Source of the DNA: Crambe crambe | Taxonomy: Eukaryota > Porifera > Demospongiae > Poecilosclerida > Crambeidae | Assembly: GCA_963924555.1 (NCBI GenBank) | Contig: OZ004583.1 | Coordinates: forward strand, 7,950,582 to 8,014,581 | Direction: 5' to 3' | DNA length: 64,000 nucleotides | Part shown: positions 26,143 through 35,731 of the stretch, in pieces | Position numbering within the stretch: the stretch's first letter is position 1 | Layout of the letters: every line of letters begins with the position of its first letter | Notes under the pieces: model-generated | The model's database searches: none | Seen by the model: only the letters and a program-made list of their open reading frames with translations | What the model was told of the DNA's origin: nothing | Program-made: the position numbers and the translations under genes

Positions 26143-26448
26143 GTAAGGGAAAAAGCATTTCGTGAAATGAAAAAAAAAGATGTAGGGATGACCACTGCTC
26201 TAGAAAGTAAGGAAACAAGAAGGATGGAAATGGGATCAATCTTTGTTCTGTATATCCAGCCAACAATCCCTACATATACGTCAGGTAGCTTCAGATTATA
26301 ATGCAGTAATGTACATATATGTAGGGATTGTTGGCTGGATATACAGAACAAAGATTGATCCCATTTCCATCCTTCTTGTTTCCTTACTTTTTGAGCAGTG
26401 GTCATCCCTACATCTTTTTTTCATTTCATGAAATGTTTTTTCCCTTAT
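26143..26448. repeat. large hairpin (inverted repeat, arms about 135 bp)
   Basis: The left arm from 26143 (TAAGGGAAAAAGCATTTCGT) is matched in reverse complement by the right arm ending at 26448, with only a few mismatches. The loop is about 40 bp. No coding capacity. This is a foldback MITE or a recent inverted duplication. Confidence 0.85.
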
Positions 26449-27261
26449 AGAAGAAGAAGAATCCAGCGATTTACCTGCTTGCCGTATTTCTGAAACGGTA
26501 AGCTCCCTGGTCCTGAAACTTGGTCTGCACATTGTAGTAGGCTCTAGTAGGCTGGATAATCATTCACAGTAGCTTTTGTTAGGTCTAAGTGGGGAAACTA
26601 GAATTTCACTTTTGTGTTAGTCTATAGGCGGCGCGCGCGGCCGTCCGAGTCATCCCTACACATAGAGAGTGCTACCGCACTCTCTGATAGACTACTGTAG
26701 CTATAGCTATAACTGGGTGGTACAATCTGTATTGCTGTGCGTGGAAGAGCTGAAAAAGCTTAACCATGTGGAGGAATCGACCTCTCGAAGTTCTGAAGTC
26801 CATAGCATAGCTAGTAACTTTACCACTTTACTGGAGCAAAAAGCAAATTTTTTTGCTGCATAGCTACCAACCTGTTTTGGCTTTGTGTACTTGTATCCCG
26901 AAAGAATAAGTTTGCAACTTACAGTTTCAGAGTTTAGTGTACACTCTACTTCATGCCCTCATACCTAAAATGTAGTGAACTTTGCATGTATTCAAGAGTT
27001 TCAGCCAATAGTTCACATTTGCTGGGTGTGTCTTTGCATAAAAAGTTAAGTCGTTTCTTGTGATACCCAATTTATATTCATAACAAGTAGCTAGCTACGC
27101 TTTCCTAATGTATACATTCCCTTGCCATGAAAAGCTCAATGATTAATTAATTTTTAATATTATATTCCTCAGGGGTGATCGACTGAGAGGGAGGCTTCAA
27201 CATCTTCACTCATACATATGTATGTACATACATACGCCTGGGGGGGTGTAGACCTAGATAT

Positions 27262-28015
27262 TTCCAATGTGAAGAGGGACTCGTCCCACAGGAGACAGTG
27301 ATGGCGACATGTCAACCAGATGGGACCTGGAACCCTGACCCTCTTAACTATTCCTGTGGCAGTCACACTATTACTACTAAAAAGTGAATCAAGTGACCAT
27401 TCTATTATAATTATTTCATGTGAGTAAAGTTTAATAGCTGTCGTCTAACAGTCCACCCTACGTAGCTAGTATTCCTGTGATACTGTAAACAGCTACTGGG
27501 CAACGACAACATGCCCCCCCCCCCCCCCCCCCCCCATGGTGAGAACATATCACATGGAGTTTGGAAAACAAAAGTAAATGTTAAAACACACCTGTTGCCA
27601 CTTGGTATTTCATGCTTGAACACAAAGTGCATTGTAACTCAATCATTAGCTATTAGCTAGAAATATTGAGCAGTTATTCCACTAACTTAACTAGACATTC
27701 CATCATGATATTCTCTGTTATCTATTATAAATCTTGATTTATCACAATCACTCCAGCAACAATGGACCTACTACCATCTGCATTGAGTACTTCCTCCATC
27801 ATTGCAATAGTCGTACCAACATCACTGGTTGCTATTGTCTTGCTGTACACATGTGGACTAGTGACTGGAATGTTTATTCAACGAAGAATCAGTAGGCTCC
27901 ATTCAGATGATTCACATCTCCAAACAAGGTCACATGATCTCCCATAGTCCACTCAACCCTCTTTCCACAAAAATTGAGCTGCAAGACCTACGGACCTGTG
28001 GGCTCTAAGTCTTAG
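27262..28015 (+). pseudogene. receptor-cluster copy A: CCP and TM exons only, broken
   Basis: A CCP (Sushi) exon begins abruptly in mid-domain near 27262 (homology starts at TTTCCAATGTGAAG), so its 5' part and all upstream exons are missing. A small deletion turns the linker into ACTACTAAAAAGTGA, an in-frame stop. The TM exon (from 27757) keeps its membrane helix but has CAG to TAG at 27945-27947. It has lost the stretch with the first tail tyrosine (YEEV) and ten bases before the second. The old stop survives at 28013-28015. An unambiguous relic of the same gene unit as the intact copies. A 22-base C tract lies in its intron (27514-27535). Confidence 0.9.
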
Positions 28016-28182
28016 ACAACCAGTCCTTTTACTATCATGGCAATTATAATTTCATTTGTATATGCATTGATGACCATGTTTCACATTCTGACATATTCAG
28101 TTCTGGAATGGGACGCTAGATTAGACAAGATTAGACAAGAGCATGCGCGCAGCAACCCACCGCTGTAGCTAGAGCTGTGAAG
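28016..28182 (+). promoter_or_regulatory. duplicated intergenic/promoter block of the receptor cluster
   Basis: The sequence from the stop of copy A to the start of copy B is nearly identical to 52245-52411 and 53996-54162, which stand in front of two other receptors. It includes GGGACGCTAGATTAGACAAG and GCATGCGCGC (28141-28150) 33 bp before the ATG. It is the repeated promoter of the tandem unit; the NRF-1-like box may drive it. Confidence 0.65.
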
Positions 28183-29984
28183 ATGCTGTATTTTATAATA
28201 CTTCTAGTATTTCTCTGTAAATCGTCAAAGTCAACTACACTAGACTGTTCCAGGACCAGGTCTTGTCCTGGAAACGAGTTTCACTGTGAATGTCAAGCTT
28301 CTCTTGTTCTGAGGTGGTTTGTTAGGCTTCCTGATGGCATACAGTGTATGAGAGAATATAATCTTGGTGATAATACTGTTGGTACCAGAATGCCTCTAGA
28401 CACTTGTCAGGCAAGTGTGATACTCACTAGCCTAATCATGAGCAATTTCACTTCAAGCCTTGATATATTCAACCTAACAAATCAGACAACTGTAAGTTGT
28501 CAAGGTAGAGATGGAACTAAGACACTGACTCTAAATACAACAAGTAAGTGATTATACATAGCTATAATTTTTCTTCATGCATCATGATTTACAGCCTCCC
28601 CTTCATCTCCGATGAATTTGAACTTCAGCTTAAATGGTACGAGTGTAAGACTGCAATGGGACCCTCCCCTGGACAATGGTGGAGTACCCATCACTGGTTA
28701 TCAGATCTTCATCAATTCATCTGAAGATGTATCAGTCAGTAATGACACTGAAGTGACCATTGTCCTGAATTCCACTGGAGAATACTTCATACAAATAAGA
28801 GCCATCAACTGCATTGGTGTTGGTTCTAATTTATCAGTATCAATCAATATCATAGGTATTAGCTAGCTAGATTTGTGACAGCTCTACATGTAAAAAATTT
28901 TTGTAGATCCTTGTGAGCCACCACCCAACAGTTCCCTCCCTGTTGGACTTCACGTCGTGTCTGTGGAAAGAGATCTCTTAGTTTTCCAATGTGAAGAGGG
29001 ACTCGTCCCGCAGGAGACAGTGATGGCAACATGTCAACCAGATGGGACCTGGAACCCTGACCCTCTTAACTATTCCTGTGACATAGTGACCACCAGAATA
29101 GGTTAGGATATAAGGTTTCTGGTCAACATGCCCACATAGAGTAGCTAGTAAGTAATAATAGCTACAGCTATGTACTGTAGTACAGTGCATGGCATGGTTA
29201 GAAGCTATCTTAACTATCTGGCCTGTAGATCACTAGCTAATTAGATATGTGCAGTTCTACTACGTATCTGCAGAGTCAGCTTCAATATCATAGCATGCTC
29301 AAATACAGAGGGCATGTATGTATGAGGCCATAGATATCAATCTGTTTCCACTATTAAAGCAGTTAGTTATCATGATATATATATATTTGTTTGTTTGTTG
29401 TTTTTTTGTTGTTGTTTTTTTGAGGGGTATCTATTATTGATAACTATTTATTCAGATTGTAATCCTCCAGTCTTTTGTCAGCTGAGGAATAATAGTACCA
29501 GGGAAGGGACCACTGTGTCCTTCCAGTGTGATGAAAGATTGTTTCCCTCTTCTAGTGAAGTCACTGCAGTTTGTGTTCATGGTGGGTGGGAAGTATTGAG
29601 CAGTTCATTCACTAGTAAGTATTCCATCACTATTACAATGGATACCTTAATCCTTTCTGTTATATAAACCTTGATAATCTTATCACAATCACTCCAGCAA
29701 CAATGGACCTACCATCTACATTGAGTACTTCCTCCATCATTGCAATAGTTGTACCAACATCACTGGTTGTTATTGTCTTGCTGTACACATGTGGACTAGT
29801 GACTGGAATGTTTATTCACCGAAGGATCAGTAGGTCCCATTCAGATCTCCAAACAAGGTCACATGATCTCCCACAGTCCATTGTATCTGCTCAACTAGTT
29901 CCAGAATATGAAGAAGTTTCTCTTTCTACAAAAATTGAGCTGCAAGAAAATGTTTCCTACGGACCTGTGTGCTCCAAGTCTTAG
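28183..29984 (+). CDS. receptor B: Ig-like / FN3 / CCP / CCP / TM with ITAM-like tail
   Basis: Five exons, 28183-28543, 28595-28855, 28907-29101, 29456-29614 and 29698-29984, join with every intron in phase 1 to give 420 residues. Residues 1-17 are a signal peptide. The first exon then carries a Cys-rich Ig-like domain (CPGNEFHCECQ, LRW, VSCQG). Exon 2 is an FN3 domain (LQWDPPLDNGGVPITGYQIF). Exon 3 is a classic CCP/Sushi module. Exon 4 is a CCP-like module that lacks the usual last Cys. Exon 5 holds one hydrophobic helix, basic RRISR after it, and Y396 (YEEV) and Y413 (YGPV) in the tail. A type I surface receptor is inferred; ligand unknown. Many N-x-S/T sites. The in-frame GTG two codons upstream is not used as start here. 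Confidence 0.88.
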
Positions 29985-30131
29985 ACAACTAGCTAATATA
30001 ATGGCAGTTATTATTACGTAATAGCTACTAATCATGTATGTACAAATGAATATCATCACCATGACCAGTATAAATCACACTGTACAATTCTTTATGTGTC
30101 ATGATACGTAAGTATAGCTACATACATTCAG

Positions 30132-31083
30132 GCTCCCCTTCATTTCCAATGAACTTGAACTTCAACTTATTAAATGGTACGAGTGTAAGACTGCAATGGG
30201 ACACTCCCCTGGACAATGGTGGAGTACCCATCACTGGTTATCAGATCTTCATCAACTCATCTGAAAATGTATTAGTCAGTAATGACACTGAAGTGACCAT
30301 TGTCATGAATTCCACTGGAGAATACTTCATACAAAAAAAAAAATAAGAGCCATCAACTGCATTGGTGTCAGTTCAAATTTATCAGTCTTGATTAATATCA
30401 CAGGTATAGGTATAGGTATAGTTGTTGTCTAACAGTGGAAATACCACCCTAAGTTGTGGAAATGGAACAGGTTAGCTGTAGCTGTAAAGCTACTGGTCAA
30501 CATCCCCCCCCCCCCCCCCCCCCCCCCCTCATAATGAGAAAATCATGGAGTTTAGAAAACAACACTTCTGTAATACGTTATAGCTAGTTATAATAGCTAA
30601 TTATCCAAATTTAGTAAACATCTGTACCCACTTGGTAAGCTAATAGATTTTCAGTTTACTACATGCTTGAATACACGAAGAACAAGAAAAAGTATTGAGA
30701 AGCTCATAGTACGTATAAGTAGCTAGATATAATCACCATTATAGCTAATGATGTGCTCTGTTATATTTATCCCAATCACTGCAGCAACAATGGACCTACT
30801 ACCATCTCCATTAAGTACTTCCTCCATCATTGCAATAGTTGTACCAACATCACTTGTTGGTGGACTAGTGACTGGAATATTTATTCAACGAAGGATCTGT
30901 AGGCTCCATTCAGATGACTCACATCTCCAAACAAGGTCACATGATCTCCCACAGTCCACTGTATCTGTTCAACTAGTTCCAGAATATGAAGAAGTTTCTC
31001 TTTCCACAAAAATTGAGCTGCAAGAAAATGTTTCCTATGGACCTGTGCTAGGCTATAAGTCCTACGTAGTAACAATTAGCTAA
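30132..31083 (+). pseudogene. receptor-cluster copy C: FN3 and TM exons only
   Basis: The FN3 exon (30132-30403) has an A run grown from 3 to 11, so its length is 272 nt and the frame is lost right after YFIQ. There is no signal/Ig exon and no CCP exon. The TM exon (30785-31083) is open, but seven codons are missing from the membrane helix (TSLV joins GGLVTG) and a short insertion replaces the usual GSKS end. Both tail tyrosines are kept. The intron between them contains a 25-base C tract (30504-30528). A truncated, probably dead unit. Confidence 0.85.
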
Positions 31084-31365
31084 GTCCTTTTTAATTTTTA
31101 TATGGACAATATCTAGTAGTCTATTTCATGTGTGGGCTGGAATTCACTTTCCATTGTTCCAGCTCAGCCCTTGCTCTCTTCTAAATACGATAAATTGTGG
31201 TGTAGCTAGCTACAATAGACATCCATCTCATATAGCTAGGTCCCTGTCTACACATGCAGTACAGTTAGTACTGAGTGCAAGCCATCTATTCCAAACTCTA
31301 CCCCTAGTCACCACGCCTCCTTGGAGTGCTGGTTTATTTCCTATGGAAGCCGAGAAGGGCAATTT

Positions 31366-31735
31366 CTAGCGATTTTGGGATCCGAAACGAAATTCCGAAC
31401 TGAAGAACCTTCCGCAGTGAAAATTCCGAACTGAAGAACCCTCCGCAGTGAAAATTCCGAACTGAAAAACCTCCGAAACGAAAATTCCGAACTGAAGAAT
31501 GAAATTCCGAACTGACGCCAGACTAATTCCGAACTGAAGAAAACTCCGCAGTGAAATTCCGAACTGAAGAACCTTCCGAACTGAACCTCCGCAGTGAAAA
31601 TTCCGAACTGAAGAAAACTCCGCAGTGAAATTCCGAACTGAAGACCTTCCGAACTGAAAACCTTCGCAGTGAAAATTCCGAACTGAAGAAAACTCCTTCC
31701 GAACTAGCTGCACTGAAGAAAACTCGCGCGGATCG
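31366..31735 (-). repeat. left inverted end array, unit about 30 bp
   Basis: Tandem units containing AATTCCGAACTGAAGAA and CCTCCGCAGTGAAA. They are the reverse complement of the array at 39060-39390 and define the left end of the insertion. The open frame through it is a by-product. Confidence 0.9.
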
Positions 31736-31989
31736 CGCGCTGACATGACGTCACCTAATAGCTAACGATTAATACCAGTTTATCGCTGTGCGAACTTTGA
31801 AGTAAGCGTACTACTTGGACATGGGCAAGACTTTAGATGGTAGGTAAATCCAAAGTAAATACTAAGTGAGCTGTTCATTCTTGGCAGTGATTCTCTGTGA
31901 ATTATTTTTTACATGGAGGCCATACAAGATCATTTTGGCTATTCTTAAGGAGAAGCATGGCATAAGAAGAAGGTAAGTATTTATCTGCT

Positions 31990-32280
31990 TTTAGACAATT
32001 TTATGAATAATTCCCTTTGATGTAATGAGGCACTATATCACGTAGTAACCACTTGCTAGGCCTGCAAGTGGTCAGGTATCTATGTGTCACAGTTAGAGAC
32101 CTGTGGTTTCAACTTAGAGACCTGTGGTTGTCATAAGACTATACACAGTTTATACTATTGTCTAAGTCAGTTAGATCACTCCAGTGAGTGACTACTCTGT
32201 TTACAATAGACACCTCGGCTCCGCCTCGGTATCTATTATAAACCTCGTAGTCACTCACTGTCGTGATCTAACCTATACTT
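31990..32280. repeat. dispersed repeat, first copy
   Basis: The segment starting AGACAATTTTATGAATAATT and containing GTAGTAACCACTTGC, AGAGACCTGTGGTT and GTGAGTGACTACTCTGTTTA recurs at 34722-34990 and, inverted, at 35030-35248. Its right half folds on itself around CACCTCGGCTCCGCCTCGGT. Confidence 0.75.
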
Positions 32281-32406
32281 AGTACCGTATTGTAGAGCCA
32301 AGAAAAATACTTCCAGGTTGGTACAAGAGTCAGTATTAAACTGAAGCGAGTGTAGTAGGTAATGATCAAGTGTAGTTCTAATATCGATCAATCAATGTTT
32401 ATAGTA

Positions 32407-33769
32407 TGAGATGGCTGAAGCAGCAATTTCAGCATTTGGGACTTAGAAGGCGTAAGCCAGATCCTCCAGAAATATACATCCACTACTTAATTAAGGTTAG
32501 TGTTATTTCTTAAAGCAAATCAATTATTAAATAATTACGTAGGCTGAACTGAGAACTTCCAGCTCTCTACTAAGTCTTGGTTATCGAGCTTTATGGAAGC
32601 TACTGCGTGATAAATATAGTGTGGAGACTCAGAGGTAAGGTAGAAGTTCATATTTCAAAAATTATACATACTACTAGCTTTTTTAGGGATACTATAATGA
32701 GAATTTTAAAGGCTGAAGATCCTGTGTGCAGGCTTAGAAGACTTTATAAAACAAGGTATGCTGAGCATATGGCAATGTGCCAAGAAGCATGCTAATTAGA
32801 TTGGTTCGTTTACTTAGGGACCAAACCATATTATGGCACGTGGATGGTTATGACAAATTGAGTCCCTATGGTTTCACAGTTCATGGTTGCATTGATGGGT
32901 TAGTTTTGAATAAAATTGATTCCAAGTGAACTTAAGTTTGAAATGTGCCATCTAGATTCTCTAGGAAAATCTTATAGTTGAAACTTTCTCCCTCTAATCA
33001 TAACCCTAAGTATATCTGTCGATACTACTTAGAACAACTAGAAGAGTTATCTGGTATGTTTCTGCTCTTATAATAGTATTAGTTATGTAATAACTATAGG
33101 ATGTCCTTCTGTGGTAAGATCTGATTATGGTACAGAAAACTGCAATCTTGCAGCTGTCCAGCTTGCAATTAGGAGCCAGCATGATAACGAGTTAGCCGGA
33201 GAGAGAAGTTTTATATATGCACCATCCAAGCACAATGTGGTATGCTATTGTAGCTACATCAACTCAATGACATGCAGAGTTTGGTTTTAGAGAATAGAGG
33301 GGTGGTTGTCACAATTACGACGAAGGAAGACTTATTTAAGACATTAGAAGATGGTTTGTTAGAGAAAGACTGACTTTCAAAGGTAAATAACATCACATTA
33401 TTGTTAATCAAGGTATTGCTTGACTTATGTGAGCCTTTCTCTTGAATATGAGCTAGAAAATTGTCAAGTATTGGAACTCGCATCTTATGTGCAAGAATAA
33501 ACAATTACAGACACCTAGTGGTGTGCCTAATGAAATGTACGAGATGCCTGCACTGTATGGTGAGCCGTTGATATTGCTATAATATAGTAGCTATTGTTAC
33601 TCTTTCAGGTAGTAGTGATCAGGTGAAGCCTTTTGATGTGGCTATATGGGTACATGCCATGTTAAATGAAAGTGAAACTTCATCCCCATTTCTGAGCATG
33701 AATTCTCAGACACGGGATAACATAAATCCTTCCAATATCCGTGCATTCTATTGTTTCTTGAGTCTTTAG
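32407..33769 (+). pseudogene. DDE integrase-core (rve) transposase-like gene, decayed
   Basis: Spliced blocks read MRWLKQQFQHLGLRRRKPD (an HTH-like segment), GYRALWKLLRDKYSV, DTIMRILKAEDP, WHVDGYDKLSPYGFTVHGCI, VVRSDYGTEN and WNSHLMCKNKQ. Their order and motifs are those of integrase-core proteins of sponge and cnidarian repeats (IS3-like/rve). The D of HVDGYDK and the D of RSDYGTEN fit the first two acidic residues of a DDE site. Exons splice in frame up to 32974, where the expected KILWL reads KIL-stop (TAG at 32975-32977). Two further frame changes are needed near 33320 and 33460. It is therefore inactive. Being inside the foldback-like insertion, it could be the remains of its own transposase or a separate earlier insertion. 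Confidence 0.75.
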
Positions 33770-34685
33770 GAACCACCTTCATTTCTAACTGAATAGGTAG
33801 TATCAGTAACTTTTGAGTATCTATAATTATTGAACTTTTGTCAGATGAGATTGAACTTTCATTAATTAAAAAAAAAATGCCAGAATGGACATTATCATAC
33901 GAGATTGAGTTTTACTACATGTAATTAAATGTCAATAGATTTGTTGTGTAGATCACTTTTCCCATAGGGACATTACCTGGTGGAAGCAATAATATTGATA
34001 CATGTGGCCACTATACAGTGAACACATACCTCAGCAGCAGATGGCCTCTTGCTATGTGCTCGTAGGCACTCTTTTTGGATTTCAAAAAGAGATAAACATT
34101 CTGCCTGGGCAAGTCGAGGGTCATGAAGCTTCTTAAATTTATCATATGATAATAAATCTTCCTGAATGTGGTCCACCTGTCAAAACCAAATGCTGAATAA
34201 TTCCAAGATATAACTGTGGTTCTATTACCAGTTTCTGGTCATCCCTATGCTTATCAAACACATATTGGCCTGTAAAGGTTTCTAATATCACCTGTGCAAA
34301 AAGATATAATATAAATGACATATAATGACTTGAGTATAGAACAGACCATTCCATAACAGTAAACATCACTACGGTCACTGAAGTGACCAGATGTGACCTC
34401 AGATGGGTAGTACCCTTCCGAACGGGCAATAGCTAAAGACGAAAACATAGTTTTGCCATGTGATAATTGTGGCAATTCAGTAGCAAATCCAAAGTCAGCT
34501 AACTTCCCGTGCATTGAACAATCTAGCAAAATGTTGGCTCTGTAAAAATAAATAAAAACCAGGCTTACATAGCAGTACTGACTTGCAAGTTGGCTGTCTG
34601 ATGCAAAATCTATAAAGTGCTTGAATAGATGTGGCTTTCCTTAATAAATAATTTGCAGACAACTAACTTGAAATTCTAAGTATAG

Positions 34686-35248
34686 GTTAGATCATGACAG
34701 TGAGTGACTACTAGGTTTACATTAGACAATTTTATGAATAATTCGATCCCTTTGATGTAATGAGGTACTATATCATGTAGTAACCACTTCCTAGGCCTGC
34801 AAGTGGTCAGGTATCTATGTGTCACAGTTAGAGACCTGTGGTTTCATACATTAAATTTCAAAATAAAAATTAAAAAAAATAGAGACCTGTGGTTGTCATA
34901 AGACTATACACAGTTTATACTATTGTCTAAGTCAGTTAGATCACTCCAGTGAGTGACTACTCTGTTTACAATAGACACCTCGGCTCGGTATCTATTGTAA
35001 ACCTGTAGTCGCTCACTGTCGTGCTGTACATAGATACAGAGGCGGAGTGGAGGTGTCTATTGTAAACAGAGTAGTCACTCACTGGAGTGATCTAACCGAC
35101 TTAGACAATAGTATAAACTGTGTATAGTCTTATGACAACCACAGGTCTCTCTAACTATGACACATAGATACCTGACCACTTGCAGGCCTAGCAAGTGGTT
35201 ACTACATGATATAGCTAGTGCCTCATTACATCAAAAAATTGTCTAAGA
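34686..35248. mobile_element. palindromic MITE in a kinase intron
   Basis: The left half (34722-34990) contains GTAGTAACCACTTCC, AGAGACCTGTGGTT and GAGTGACTACTCTGTTTACA. The right half (35030-35248) repeats the same words in reverse complement. The arms are over 200 bp with a short centre. Related to 31990-32280. Confidence 0.8.
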
Positions 35249-35321
35249 TCAAAGTTAACATCCTACCCATACAGCTGGACCACAGGGCTGAGACTACAAG
35301 GCACGAGGGCGGAGTGTTTAT

Positions 35322-35731
35322 CCAGCTACAGTGGATTTCAGCTGAGTTGTCCATAGACTTCAGAAATAGGAGTGTCTTAGTTGTTTACATAATGTTATTG
35401 TGATAAACCACCATTGTGGTTTTGGTTACAGGTCAAAGTACAATTTTGGCTCCAAGTAGCTTTTTAGCCATGGCTAACTTTAACTACTTCTCTCACTATC
35501 GCCATCCACACAGACCTCCATCTAAGGTCTTCAGAGTAGGCTCTGGGCATCTCTAACTCCTAAAAAATAGCTACCAAGTTCAGAAATTTGAATTCTAAGC
35601 ATGCTCAGTTGCAGTGGTGTATGTTTGTGTCTGAATGACCCTCAAACAGTCAGTTGTGGTTAAGTATGTAAACTGCTAAGACACTCCTATATCTGAAATC
35701 TATGGACAACTCAGCTGAAATCCACTGTAGC
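35322..35731. mobile_element. second MITE with 70-bp inverted ends in the same kinase intron
   Basis: 35322-35393 (AGCTACAGTGGATTTCAGCT then GAGTTGTCCATAGA) is matched in reverse complement at 35658-35731. The centre (about 265 bp) has no recognised coding sequence. Confidence 0.8.

Noticed and set aside
27169..29190. Minus-strand frames opposite the CCP exons
   Set aside because: They recur opposite every CCP exon because the exons are duplicates; the plus strand has the domain motifs and splice sites.
32805..32905. Apparent frameshift in the integrase-like gene before HVDGYDK
   Set aside because: Splicing AG to the exon in phase 2 keeps the frame open, so no lesion is needed here.
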